A stretch of 28,881 nt of DNA, taken from positions 1 to 28,881 of IMG/VR virus record IMGVR_UViG_3300035698_006495; one strand, 5' to 3'. Positions 1 to 6,953 of this stretch are shown in pieces; position 1 is the stretch's first letter; the number at the start of each line of letters is the position of its first letter. Both the position numbers and the translations under genes were made by a program. The notes under the pieces were generated by a model, which was given only the letters and a program-made list of their open reading frames with translations, was not told the origin of the DNA and made no database searches. The stretch comes from a virus.

Positions 1-105
1 ATCGTCATTACCTTTAGAGTAATATTTTGCTTTATGTTTTGCAACTTCACTTGCAGGAAATTCCCACACTGATTTATCCAACATTTCTATTTGTACATAT
101 TTCAT
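1..105 (-). CDS. Conserved small viral protein, cut by the left edge
   Basis: Only the first 35 codons are in the window; the gene continues beyond position 1. It begins MKYVQIEMLDKSVWEF and continues with an Ala/Lys/Tyr-rich helix ending in KYYSKGND. This pattern (a short beta hairpin with VWEFPA, then a helix with AKYY) resembles small uncharacterised proteins common in phages and archaeal viruses; I recognise the style but no function. Its ATG overlaps the TAA stop of the gene before it (TAATG), so it is the last visible gene of the minus-strand replication operon and is probably translated by coupling. Confidence 0.6.
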   Translation of the reverse strand, partial: MKYVQIEMLDKSVWEFPASEVAKHKAKYYSKGNDD

Positions 106-248
106 TATTTACCACCATATTGTTTTATATTAGTTGAGAGTGATATAACTTCCCACAATGGTTGTCTTGGATGTATCTTTAATTGTTCTAATTCTTTCTT
201 AAACCATACCGGAATATGAATTTGTGTGTACTTGTCTGTTTTTGCCAT
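105..248 (-). CDS. Very small ribbon-helix-helix-like protein
   Basis: This 47-residue protein starts MAKTDKYTQIHIPVWF. A short strand (YTQIHI), a helix (VWFKKELEQLK) and a second helix (PLWEVISLST) give the order expected of a ribbon-helix-helix DNA-binding protein, which acts as a dimer at an operator. The fit is by pattern only. The stop overlaps the next ATG (TAATG). An in-frame ATG nine codons upstream could give a 56-residue form; neither start has a clear ribosome-binding site. It could be an autoregulator of the replication operon or an antitoxin-like protein, but no toxin gene is visible beside it. Confidence 0.55.
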   Translation of the reverse strand: MAKTDKYTQIHIPVWFKKELEQLKIHPRQPLWEVISLSTNIKQYGGK

Positions 249-290
249 CTTGTATTTAGTTAGGGTAATACTCATTAATAAATGGTTCTA

Positions 291-362
291 TTACCAGTTT
301 ATACCTTGCATTAATAAAACAATGTCTTCTTCTTTGTGTATTGTTAATTCTATCTTTCTCAT
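291..362 (-). CDS. Possible 23-residue leader or remnant ORF
   Basis: A short open frame beginning MRKIELTIHKEEDIV lies between the replication protein and the small RHH gene. It has a GGTGAT ribosome-binding site 4 bases before its ATG, the arrangement used throughout this genome, and follows the replication gene by about a dozen bases. A second frame through the same bases also reads protein-like but has no start codon, so this may be a decayed or frameshifted gene. No function is proposed. Confidence 0.33.
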   Translation of the reverse strand: MRKIELTIHKEEDIVLLMQGINW

Positions 363-374
363 CTTAATCACCCA

Positions 375-2681
375 TCATATATTTTTCTTATAACTACCAT
401 CGCCTAATTGTACCACATCGCCCTTTACAGCCATGCTTTCTAGTATGTCCTTCGCAGATGCTTTTTGAACTGTAAGTGCTTGCTTCTTGATATAAACACC
501 ATCCCAAACATTAACACGGATTCCGTTAAGGTCTTCCTTGAACACTTTTTTCTGCTTATCAACAACACCCATCTCGTTTAGTGTTTGTTTGATTATATTA
601 TCTCCCATGATCTTGACCTTATGCCCCCTACAATACATTGAGTACTCTTTTCTAAGGTCTGATTTCTCTACATACTCGTCATAATTCAAAACGCAGCAAT
701 CCTCAATGAATGCGTGAAAACTATTAGACTTACGTAACCATACACTTCGTACATCATTAGTGTTTTTTGAATAACTGAAACCGTTTTGTTTCAAAAGTCT
801 ATGTAATCCTTCCAATGCCCAGTTTAATAGGCCTGTAAGTTCCATAGGTGTGGAAATCTTATCAATGATACCTGTATCAGCAAGTTTGATATTAACGCGC
901 TTACTGGGCTCTATGGTGTCATATTCCTGCTGCAGTAAAAACGTATACGGAAACTCCATTAACAACCACCTATTAAAAAACGCAGTAGTTATATCTTTCG
1001 TTACCGGTAGCTCGTTAGCACAGAATATCATTTTTGCATAATTTACAAAATTAACACGGGTCATAAATTTACGGGGTGCTGTAATAAGATCGTGACCTGT
1101 TAAAGATTTGAAGTCTCCCGTTGATCTTAACGCTGTTGAAGAAATATCGGCAGACAAGTTTGCCATCTTGTTCAATAGCTCACCCTTAGCATACATATCT
1201 TTTTGTAGGTCGTCAAGCGAAATATTAGCACAATTATCTGGGTGTAAGAACCGTTTCATAAGTTCTACCGTCTTTCCTTTACCGTTTCTACCATCACCCG
1301 TAAACATGAATGATTTCGCAAACTTATAATCACGTAATAATAAATAACCAAACAATTCTTGCATTGTCACTATATCTTCCTCATACTTAAGTACTGACTT
1401 AAAAAATTCAGTTATTGACGGACATTTAACTCCAGACTTGAAGTTTATTGGTAATTTATTAAAAAAGAAGTATTTATTAGAGAATGGTTCTAATATTCCG
1501 GTTTTAATATCCAAAATCCCGTTCTCAACAGGTATTTTTGTAATATTATCGTTCCTGAAGAAATCGTCAGAATCTATATAAGAAGAAATCTCAATCTTCA
1601 TTATGACCTCATTAACCAGATGTTTTGTGAAACCTTCTTGTGCCAGACTTCGAACAATCTCTTTTATATAAGTCTTAGCGTTAGGAATATAGATGCCCTT
1701 CTTATAAATCCACATTTCTGAATTATCCTTATCAAACCGCATCGTGTATATCTTTTCGTTCTTCAATATATAACTAACAACCATCTCGATTGCTTCAACA
1801 CGCTTCTTCTGCAGTAATAATGATGTTACTAATAACTTAGTCTTATCTGGAGCACTAGCAACACTAGAAACGGGAGTTATCGTTGACTCAAACATAATAT
1901 TAAGACCAAACTCATCATTCATAAACCTACAAGCACTAAAGAAGTCAAGTTTCTTCTCTTCCATGACAAAATCAAACATATCACCACCAGTATCACAATG
2001 AAAACAGTGCCATAAGCCCTGATTGGTATCGAAAGAAAAGCATTTTCCACCCTTACTGCTGTGCCAACAACAATTTGTGGGCTTTCTACTTGTATTGATA
2101 TTAAAGTGTTGAAGAACCTCTCGCAGCGATAACTTTGATTTAATTTGCTCAGATAGTTTATTAGATTGACGTGCAAGAGGTGGAACCACATCTTTCAAAA
2201 ATTCACTAAATATAGCTTTAATTTCTGCCATTGTAATAAAAGCAAAAGGCTTGTCTTCAACAACCTCATAAGAATTACCGTTAGGATGTATTGATGGTGG
2301 TATTATAACCTGTTTTCCAGGACCTTGTATATCTACTAAGGTGGTTTTGTCCTTCGTCATCACCTTAAGCGATTCGGACTTATCGGTTATGAAATATTTA
2401 TGGGATCCACCACTACCGGTTTTAACTGTAAATGTTGGTGGTAATAGAGGCACTATCTTGTTCTCATACTCTTTATCATCAAAGTCTAGTATGACAAGAT
2501 TGCCAAACCCGCCTATAATACCAACGTTATAATTAGAATTTAAAGCACGTATTAATCGCTGATTATCGTACGCATAGTTATTTGTAGAAGTCCAATCAAG
2601 TTCTAAAGGACGCTTATCTCTAGGTCGTACCAACAAAAATCTAAAGGCATCATTCTTCAATCTTTCTGGAATCAGACTCAT
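375..2681 (-). CDS. PrimPol - zinc finger - SF3 helicase replication protein
   Basis: A 768-residue replication initiator combining primer synthesis and unwinding. Residues 1-150 look like a bifunctional primase-polymerase (archaeo-eukaryotic primase) domain: the acidic metal site is DFDD (66-69), followed by SGGSH (90-94) and the IIPPSIHPNG segment (126-135). Residues 204-229 contain a DnaG-like CHC2 zinc finger (C205, H207, later C226-x2-C229). The C-terminal half is a D5/SF3 helicase: Walker A GDGRNGKGKT (462-471), Walker B near NLSADIS (508-514), sensor-like IFCANELP (552-559) and a likely arginine finger R571. The start has GGTG 4 bases upstream and overlaps the preceding RHH gene by 32 bases, so the two are cotranscribed. 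Such fused proteins are common in viruses and plasmids. The central zinc finger suggests template-sequence contact; activity is inferred. Confidence 0.9.
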   Translation of the reverse strand: MSLIPERLKNDAFRFLLVRPRDKRPLELDWTSTNNYAYDNQRLIRALNSNYNVGIIGGFGNLVILDFDDKEYENKIVPLLPPTFTVKTGSGGSHKYFITDKSESLKVMTKDKTTLVDIQGPGKQVIIPPSIHPNGNSYEVVEDKPFAFITMAEIKAIFSEFLKDVVPPLARQSNKLSEQIKSKLSLREVLQHFNINTSRKPTNCCWHSSKGGKCFSFDTNQGLWHCFHCDTGGDMFDFVMEEKKLDFFSACRFMNDEFGLNIMFESTITPVSSVASAPDKTKLLVTSLLLQKKRVEAIEMVVSYILKNEKIYTMRFDKDNSEMWIYKKGIYIPNAKTYIKEIVRSLAQEGFTKHLVNEVIMKIEISSYIDSDDFFRNDNITKIPVENGILDIKTGILEPFSNKYFFFNKLPINFKSGVKCPSITEFFKSVLKYEEDIVTMQELFGYLLLRDYKFAKSFMFTGDGRNGKGKTVELMKRFLHPDNCANISLDDLQKDMYAKGELLNKMANLSADISSTALRSTGDFKSLTGHDLITAPRKFMTRVNFVNYAKMIFCANELPVTKDITTAFFNRWLLMEFPYTFLLQQEYDTIEPSKRVNIKLADTGIIDKISTPMELTGLLNWALEGLHRLLKQNGFSYSKNTNDVRSVWLRKSNSFHAFIEDCCVLNYDEYVEKSDLRKEYSMYCRGHKVKIMGDNIIKQTLNEMGVVDKQKKVFKEDLNGIRVNVWDGVYIKKQALTVQKASAKDILESMAVKGDVVQLGDGSYKKNI

Positions 2682-2871
2682 TTACACCACTCTCTTTTAA
2701 CATTTCTTCTATTAAATTTAAACGTTGTTCACAAATACCAATTCTATTGTCAAGTTCGAAAACTTCTAGCAAAAACTCTATAGTTTCTTCTATTTTTTTA
2801 ACTCCGAGCGATGACTTAAGAAGCGATAATCGTTGATGTAACTCATCTTTTAGCTTAATTGTCTTAATCAT
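2650..2871 (-). CDS. Ribbon-helix-helix protein with C-terminal coiled coil
   Basis: A 73-residue protein, first gene of the minus operon. Residues 1-34 match the ribbon-helix-helix pattern of CopG/Arc-like regulators: strand MIKTIKLK, helix DELHQRLSLLKSSLG, then a second helix KIEETIEFLLEVF. Residues 40-65 are a charged amphipathic helix that could mediate oligomerisation. A good ribbon-helix-helix gene directly beside a control region with paired CCTATGT repeats suggests that it binds those repeats and regulates its own operon, or the origin; this is inference. AGGTGG lies 4 bases before the ATG, supporting the start. It overlaps the replication protein gene by 32 bases. Confidence 0.7.
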   Translation of the reverse strand: MIKTIKLKDELHQRLSLLKSSLGVKKIEETIEFLLEVFELDNRIGICEQRLNLIEEMLKESGVNESDSRKIEE

Positions 2872-2942
2872 TGTTCCACCTCATTTTTAGAACTTTGTTA
2901 CTTTTTATACTTTTCATGGTCGTTATCTTATTTAAAACTTTC

Positions 2943-2950
2943 TATTTATA
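2943..2950 (-). promoter_or_regulatory. TATA box for the minus-strand replication operon
   Basis: On the minus strand this reads TATAAATA, preceded by the purine-rich AGAGA. Transcription would start about 25 bases further along, near 2918, leaving a leader of roughly 45 bases that carries AGGTGG before the RHH start codon. A second AT-rich element (TTTTAAATAAG on the minus strand, around 2927-2937) could be an alternative. Confidence 0.5.
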
Positions 2951-2958
2951 TCTCTAAT

Positions 2959-2975
2959 ACATAGGGTAACATAGG
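2959..2975 (+). repeat. Paired ACATAGG repeat, 10-base spacing
   Basis: ACATAGG occurs at 2959-2965 and 2969-2975, one helical turn apart, so both copies face the same side of the DNA. It is the reverse complement of the CCTATGT pair at 3034-3058. The pair lies just upstream of the TATA box of the minus-strand operon. Confidence 0.6.
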
Positions 2976-3033
2976 ATAATGGCTATATTCTATACTATAA
3001 CCAAACTTTTTTTTCCAATAAGAGTAAAATAAC

Positions 3034-3069
3034 CCTATGTTTCCCAGTAAGCCTATGTATTCCCAAAAT
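3034..3069 (+). repeat. Tandem 18-base CCTATGT-TTCCCA repeats
   Basis: Two adjacent units: CCTATGT followed by TTCCCA at 3034-3046, and CCTATGT followed by ATTCCCA at 3052-3065; CCTATGT recurs every 18 bases. With the inverted ACATAGG pair at 2959-2975 this makes four sites, two per orientation, around an AT-rich centre. The outermost 8 bases (ACATAGGG at 2959-2966 and CCCTATGT at 3033-3040) are perfect inverted repeats. Confidence 0.65.
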
Positions 3070-3074
3070 AGCAA

Positions 3075-3088
3075 AATATTAATATAAG
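3075..3088 (+). promoter_or_regulatory. TATA box of the nuclease gene, leaderless start likely
   Basis: AATATTAATATAAG ends 19 bases before the ATG at 3107. Archaeal transcription usually starts about 25 bases downstream of the TATA centre, which would fall at the ATG itself. There is no ribosome-binding site before this ATG, in agreement with a leaderless message. Confidence 0.55.
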
Positions 3089-3106
3089 TCTTGTTTTAAT
3101 GCTAGA

Positions 3107-3526
3107 ATGGATTATACAATTGTAACAGATTCCAGAGAACAGAATAAATTATGGACAACCAACACAGAAGTTAAAAAATTGGATGCTGGCGATTATTCCA
3201 TTGTTGGATACGAGAATGAGTTCGCAATAGAGCGAAAGTCAATCTCTGATTTAGTAGGTACACTAACAACGGGGCATAAGAGATTTAATGCTGAGATTGA
3301 ACGTTCTAAAAAATTGAAGTATTTCGCTATCATAATCGAAGGCACTATTAATGATGTTATGAAAGGGATTAGATATTCCAAGACTCCAGGGTATGTGGTG
3401 TCATCAATCTTATTTACGATCCATATGAAATATAATATACCAGTTTTCTTTTGCAGAGACCGGACTGAGTGTAAGACAGTTATTAGGGAACTTGCGAAAA
3501 CATTCATAAAACAGCAATTACAATAG
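3107..3526 (+). CDS. ERCC4/XPF-type structure-specific nuclease
   Basis: A stand-alone ERCC4 nuclease domain of 139 residues. The catalytic signature of the XPF/MUS81/Hef family is complete: D8-S-R-E-Q, then G28-D29, then E42-R43-K44 with D48 four residues later (the GD...ERKxxxD pattern). There is no helicase and no obvious helix-hairpin-helix domain, so DNA-structure specificity must come from a dimer or a partner. Family members cut branched or flap DNA; in a virus this could resolve replication or packaging intermediates. It is the first plus-strand gene, with its own promoter, and is followed by a second promoter before the methyltransferase gene. The ATG is chosen because the TATA box lies at the leaderless distance. 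Confidence 0.88.
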   Translation: MDYTIVTDSREQNKLWTTNTEVKKLDAGDYSIVGYENEFAIERKSISDLVGTLTTGHKRFNAEIERSKKLKYFAIIIEGTINDVMKGIRYSKTPGYVVSSILFTIHMKYNIPVFFCRDRTECKTVIRELAKTFIKQQLQ

Positions 3527-3529
3527 AAA

Positions 3530-3543
3530 GATTTATAAAGATT
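3530..3543 (+). promoter_or_regulatory. TATA-box promoter of the methyltransferase and downstream genes
   Basis: AGATTTATAAAGATT-like element just after the nuclease stop codon. The expected transcription start is near 3560, giving a leader of about 35 bases with GGTGAT at 3585-3590. It probably drives the long run of overlapping small genes that follows. Confidence 0.5.
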
Positions 3544-3594
3544 CGGCGTATTAATAATAGCAGTTTGGTTTTCTAAAATAACATGGTGATAACC

Positions 3595-4740
3595 TTGAAT
3601 ATATTTTATGAACAATTAGATAACCTAAAACCATACGATAAGAACACTAAAAATCATCCGCAAGAGCAGGTTGATAAGATTAAAACTTCTATTTCTACAT
3701 TCGGATTTAATGTTCCGCTTGTTGTTGATTCTGATAATATTATAATTGCAGGTCACGGTCGGTATGAGGCAGCACGTCAATTAAGACTTGATACTGTGCC
3801 CGTGTATAAAGTTACAAACTTAACATCGGACCAGATTAAAGCATATCGTATTGCTGACAATAAGACCGCAGAGTCAGGTTGGATAGAGGATTTGTTGAGT
3901 CAAGAGATGAAAGAACTTAATGTTAATGGGTTCGATTTGGAACTAACAGGTTTTAGTTCTGATGAGATTGATATGTTATTGGCTGCCGATGCTGATAATG
4001 GTGAGGTTATTGAGGATTATTTTGACGAGTCAGATGTTGATGATACCGATATAAAACAGGGTGACGTTATCATATTGGGCGAGCATAGGCTTATGTGTGG
4101 GGATAGTACAAGCTCTGGGGATGTTGCGATACTTATGCAGGATGAGAAGGCTGATATGTGTTTTACTGATCCTCCTTATAATATTGGATACAAAGACATA
4201 GTTGGTAATTTTGACGAAATAAAAAACGATAAGATGAGTGAGACACACTTTCATACTTTTTTAAGAGATAGTTTGAAACACATACCTAAAACAAGTTACG
4301 TGTGTTGTAATTGGCAATATTACCATGTATTTTACAAAGTATTAGAGGAACTTGGTTTTCCTGTTAAAAGTTGTATTATATGGGACAAAGAAACAAGAGT
4401 TAAGAATTTGGATAAATATTTCAAACAACACGAGTTCGTTCTTTATACCGGTAAATTGGGTGGAGAAAAAACTATCAGAGGGGACGTGTTTAAATTAAGA
4501 AGAGAACGTAGTGATGTCCACCCTACAATGAAACCATTAGAATTATGTTCAACATTCATAAACGATTCATCCAAGCAATGTGGCATCGTTATTGATCTAT
4601 TTGGTGGTTCAGGCTCAACACTCATAGCATGCGAACAGACAAACAGAAAGTGTCGTATGATGGAGTTAGACACGCATTACTGCGAAGTCATATGTCAGCG
4701 TTGGGAGAAACTTACAGGAGGCACAAGAACGTGCCTATGA
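3595..4740 (+). CDS. ParB-like nuclease/DNA adenine or cytosine-N4 methyltransferase fusion
   Basis: A two-domain protein. The first ~130 residues are a ParB/Srx-like domain (DNLKPYDKNTKNHPQ, then GHGRYEAARQL and KAYRIADNKTAES). The rest is an amino-methyltransferase with DPPYN (about residues 192-196) and the AdoMet-binding LFGGSGST near the C-terminus (about 335-342). DPPY before FxGxG is the beta-class order, so the product would be N6-adenine or N4-cytosine. Such fusions are frequent in phages and archaeal viruses as orphan methyltransferases that protect viral DNA. Start choice: GGTGAT at 3585-3590 lies 4 bases before TTG 3595, the spacing used by other genes here; an ATG at 3583 would put the ribosome-binding site inside the gene and add four residues. 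The stop overlaps the next ATG (ATGA). Confidence 0.88.
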   Translation: MNIFYEQLDNLKPYDKNTKNHPQEQVDKIKTSISTFGFNVPLVVDSDNIIIAGHGRYEAARQLRLDTVPVYKVTNLTSDQIKAYRIADNKTAESGWIEDLLSQEMKELNVNGFDLELTGFSSDEIDMLLAADADNGEVIEDYFDESDVDDTDIKQGDVIILGEHRLMCGDSTSSGDVAILMQDEKADMCFTDPPYNIGYKDIVGNFDEIKNDKMSETHFHTFLRDSLKHIPKTSYVCCNWQYYHVFYKVLEELGFPVKSCIIWDKETRVKNLDKYFKQHEFVLYTGKLGGEKTIRGDVFKLRRERSDVHPTMKPLELCSTFINDSSKQCGIVIDLFGGSGSTLIACEQTNRKCRMMELDTHYCEVICQRWEKLTGGTRTCL

Positions 4741-5141
4741 ATTATAAGTTAAATAAACAAAATTTAACACCATTCAATTCTGAAACAGGACGTATTGCAG
4801 GAAGTAGACCTAAAAAACCATCAAAGAAAAAAGCACTAGCTGGTAAGATTGCGTGGTTGAAGAAGAAAGGACTTACTGATGAGAATTCTAAAAAGATGTA
4901 TGAATTCCTAACCGATCCCGAATTGGGTGCTGCTGATATTTATTTATATCTTGAAGCAATAAAAAGTGCAACAGGTAAAGATCCTGACGGCATGATTAAA
5001 ATAGTTAATGCGGCATTAAATCTACATAAACAGGTTCACGGTCAAAAGGTACATACTGAAAACTTAAATATAAATGTTGAAACCAACATGAAAGAGTTTG
5101 GCGATAAGATGCGAGACATAATGGGTGATACATGTGATTAA
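4737..5141 (+). CDS. Basic helical protein, possible small terminase subunit
   Basis: A 134-residue protein with a strongly basic start (GRIAGSRPKKPSKKKALAGK), a helical middle with LTDPELGAADIYLYLEAI, and a C-terminus NMKEFGDKMRDIMGD after a segment HKQVHGQKVHTENLN. A basic N-terminus with a helical oligomerisation segment is typical of small terminase or packaging-associated proteins, but the large terminase is 4 kb away and the match is weak. The ATG overlaps the methyltransferase stop (ATGA); GGAGG lies at 4717-4721, and an in-frame GTG at 4731 is an alternative start. It could instead be a DNA-binding replication accessory. Confidence 0.6.
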   Translation: MNYKLNKQNLTPFNSETGRIAGSRPKKPSKKKALAGKIAWLKKKGLTDENSKKMYEFLTDPELGAADIYLYLEAIKSATGKDPDGMIKIVNAALNLHKQVHGQKVHTENLNINVETNMKEFGDKMRDIMGDTCD

Positions 5142-5391
5142 ACAAACAGCACAAATTAAGAGAAAATACTGGGAAAAACACATCAAAGGTACAGACGAGG
5201 CTTTAGCTTGGACACCAGATTATGAATATGAGATTGAAAATACTGCAACGGATGGTTCTATAAATTTGCAAACACGTGTTAATTCAGCTTATTTGAATTA
5301 TAAGACTGGTGAATATATACCACAACAACCGTTGTTCAGAAGAAGAGGATTTAAAAGAAAAGATTTGATAATAGGTGATACGGGTGAATAA
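5134..5391 (+). CDS. Small protein of unknown function, GTG start
   Basis: An 85-residue protein beginning (M)IKQTAQIKRKYWEKHIKG, with an aromatic and acidic middle and a basic tail (FRRRGFKRKD). No family is recognised. The start codon is GTG, chosen because GGTGAT at 5124-5129 stands exactly 4 bases before it; this site is inside the end of the preceding gene, and the two overlap by 8 bases. The end also carries the ribosome-binding site of the next gene, so the string is translationally coupled. Confidence 0.7.
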   Translation: MIKQTAQIKRKYWEKHIKGTDEALAWTPDYEYEIENTATDGSINLQTRVNSAYLNYKTGEYIPQQPLFRRRGFKRKDLIIGDTGE

Positions 5392-5740
5392 ACCACAAGC
5401 AACACGTACAATGCTACTAGATATATGTTATGATGACCACACTGAAGTGTTAGTATTGCCGGTACTGGATTTCTCTGTAAAAGAGTATGATTCGCTTAAA
5501 ACACTAAGTATTATGAATCCCTCAATCAATTGTCCTAAGATGAACAATTTTCAAAGATTAAAAGGTGTTGTGTTCACAATTACTGATGATCCTAACACAC
5601 GTAATGCAGGACATTCTATCGGACTGGGATATTGGAACTTTCGATTGGTGATGCATAAACCAACATATCGTGTTACTAAGACACATTTAGAGTTCACGTC
5701 AGATAATTTGGGTTCAACACACATGAGGTCTGACAGATGA
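5384..5740 (+). CDS. Small protein of unknown function, GTG start
   Basis: A 118-residue protein with an alternating, beta-rich composition (LDICYDDHTEVLVLPVLDF near the start; RLKGVVFTITDDPN in the middle; a polar C-terminus). No family is recognised. GTG at 5384 is chosen because GGTGAT (5374-5379) lies 4 bases upstream; the gene overlaps the previous one by 8 bases and its TGA overlaps the next ATG. The absence of membrane segments suggests a soluble protein. Confidence 0.7.
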   Translation: MNKPQATRTMLLDICYDDHTEVLVLPVLDFSVKEYDSLKTLSIMNPSINCPKMNNFQRLKGVVFTITDDPNTRNAGHSIGLGYWNFRLVMHKPTYRVTKTHLEFTSDNLGSTHMRSDR

Positions 5741-5871
5741 AAGCGGAGACAAGACAGGATTTAAAAGACCTACTTATGATTATTGGTATTATACTATTAT
5801 TATTCGTTAATATTATTTTAGGTATTGTTTTAATACTAATCAGCTTATGCATTAAGGGTGACAATAAATGA
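5737..5871 (+). CDS. Small single-pass membrane protein
   Basis: A 44-residue protein. After a charged start (MKAETRQDLKDLL), residues 14-38 are one uninterrupted hydrophobic helix rich in Ile, Leu and Val, followed by a short basic tail (CIKGDNK). Its ATG overlaps the previous stop (ATGA), and GAGGT lies 7 bases upstream. Small one-pass proteins of this kind can be holin-like, superinfection-exclusion or membrane-remodelling factors; nothing here decides between them. Confidence 0.65.
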   Translation: MKAETRQDLKDLLMIIGIILLLFVNIILGIVLILISLCIKGDNK

Positions 5872-5918
5872 GATGTGAAAAAATATTTGATGAAATGTGG
5901 GATAAGAATGAAGATTAA
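5868..5918 (+). CDS. Possible 16-residue microprotein
   Basis: MRCEKIFDEMWDKNED: the ATG overlaps the stop of the membrane-protein gene (ATGA), and GGTGA lies 6 bases upstream, a better translation signal than that of the following gene. It may be a real micro-ORF or may serve to couple translation to the ATG at 5908, which lies inside it. Confidence 0.3.
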   Translation: MRCEKIFDEMWDKNED

Positions 5919-6189
5919 AGATTATTTACTACCTGACAACCTGAATGACGTGTGGGTTATAATATATACAAACTGGATTAATAAGAAAGGAGTTCTGGCT
6001 GTTGAACGAATGTCCAATGAAAGTAGCTATGAACCAGTTGATTTAATGTTTACAAAGATATATAAAACAAAAAAAGAATTAATGAAAGCTAGAGAACAAA
6101 AGCGAGGTGAATGGAATGCACTTATTATTGCTGGTAGACAGACCCGACAGAAACCCTTACGACAATTTCTCCCAAATATCTCACGGTAG
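5908..6189 (+). CDS. Small protein of unknown function
   Basis: A 93-residue protein beginning MKIKDYLLPDNLNDVWVIIY, with a beta-rich first half and a basic helical second half (KTKKELMKAREQKRGEW). No family is recognised. The start is uncertain: ATG 5908 has only a weak GGGAT upstream, and a GTG at 5875 would add 11 residues. Its last 74 bases overlap the following gene, which is unusually long for this genome and makes the exact ends less certain. Confidence 0.55.
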   Translation: MKIKDYLLPDNLNDVWVIIYTNWINKKGVLAVERMSNESSYEPVDLMFTKIYKTKKELMKAREQKRGEWNALIIAGRQTRQKPLRQFLPNISR

Positions 6190-6529
6190 AGCGTATCCTA
6201 TAGAAGGAGAAATTAGAAAAGGATATAACATTCCATTAGTGAGTAATATGACGTTGAGAAATGTACGTATTAAGAAAGAGTGTGCTGCTAAATATTTAAG
6301 AGACTTGGGAGCTATTAATCTCGGTGGTAAACTGTCACGAAATCATAAACACCACATTTCTCCTATTATCAGAATTGGTGTTAATATATTACGTAAGGTG
6401 TTGAACTTTAAGGATATAGATTTTTATCCAATAGACCCAACACCATTACCATTTCACGGATTTATATATGTTTTATTTATTGGTGCAATAGAAGACCCTG
6501 TTGATGAGCGAGGATGTGAATTATTATGA
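6116..6529 (+). CDS. Unknown protein with basic core
   Basis: A 137-residue protein. A hydrophobic start (MHLLLLVDRPD) is followed by a polar, basic region with RNVRIKKECAAKYLRDLG and LSRNHKHHISP, and a C-terminal hydrophobic stretch PFHGFIYVLFIGAIED. No known family is identified. The ATG is chosen because AGGTGA at 6105-6110 lies 5 bases upstream; an in-frame GTG at 6107 would overlap that site. The stop overlaps the next ATG. Confidence 0.6.
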   Translation: MHLLLLVDRPDRNPYDNFSQISHGRAYPIEGEIRKGYNIPLVSNMTLRNVRIKKECAAKYLRDLGAINLGGKLSRNHKHHISPIIRIGVNILRKVLNFKDIDFYPIDPTPLPFHGFIYVLFIGAIEDPVDERGCELL

Positions 6530-6609
6530 CTAATACAAACTTATATTGTTGGTATGTTGTTATGATTCTTATGAGTATATTAGATTGGATGATATGGAAG
6601 TTAAAATGA
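6526..6609 (+). CDS. 27-residue hydrophobic microprotein
   Basis: MTNTNLYCWYVVMILMSILD followed by WMIWKLK: nearly the whole peptide is one membrane-spanning helix rich in Trp, Met, Ile and Leu. Both ends use ATGA overlaps, with the previous stop at 6527-6529 and the next start at 6606, so it fills the gap exactly between two genes. That tight fit is the main evidence that it is translated. Confidence 0.5.
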   Translation: MTNTNLYCWYVVMILMSILDWMIWKLK

Positions 6610-6953
6610 CAATTGCAGACAAGTATTTAGAAATGAAACACGAAGAAGAGATAACAGAAGTAAACAGAGAAGTACGAAATTGGATATTGACAGAATTACG
6701 CGGTATATTGCCTTTACAAAAGGATTTCATATTCAGAGGACAGATTGCAGATTTAGCGTTCTCAAAGTTCTGTGGATTACGTGTTGATATTGAGTGTGAA
6801 CGTGTACCGGCAACAGAACAGTTCACTAGGCACATAAAAGTGTTTGATGGACAGAATAGTCTAGTGCTACAAAAGAATTTCGATTATGACATGACTGATT
6901 ATTATGATAAAGAACAGCCTGGAAAAGATAAAACAAAGAGTACTGGGAAATAA
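6606..6953 (+). CDS. Small soluble protein of unknown function
   Basis: A 115-residue protein. The first half is a charged helix (YLEMKHEEEITEVNREVRNW, residues 7-26), then a mixed segment with LPLQKDFIFRGQIADLAF, and a Lys/Asp-rich tail. No family is recognised. The ATG overlaps the stop of the 27-residue gene before it. The tail overlaps the next gene by 50 bases. Confidence 0.6.
   Translation: MTIADKYLEMKHEEEITEVNREVRNWILTELRGILPLQKDFIFRGQIADLAFSKFCGLRVDIECERVPATEQFTRHIKVFDGQNSLVLQKNFDYDMTDYYDKEQPGKDKTKSTGK

Larger units (their letters stand above)
2872..3106. promoter_or_regulatory. Divergent control region between replication operon and nuclease gene
   Basis: This is the largest gap between genes in the window and contains no gene. 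It holds a minus-strand promoter, a plus-strand promoter, two CCTATGT-type repeats in each orientation and an AT-rich core with a run of eight T at about 3007-3014. The layout fits a shared operator and possibly a replication origin, because it lies immediately upstream of the replication protein operon. Confidence 0.65.

Noticed and set aside
850-1329. Plus-strand frames opposite the replication protein
   Set aside because: They lie across conserved helicase segments of the minus-strand gene and have no translation signals.
2959-3069. A CRISPR array
   Set aside because: Only four short repeats in two orientations, spaced 10 and 18 bases apart, with no unique spacers of usual length and no cas genes.
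3193-3615. A 140-codon minus-strand frame opposite the ERCC4 nuclease
   Set aside because: The plus strand encodes the full ERCC4 signature; the reverse frame resembles nothing and crosses a promoter.
5868-5918. A confident gene for the 16-residue peptide
   Set aside because: Kept only as a low-confidence feature: its start signal is good but the frame is too short to judge by composition.
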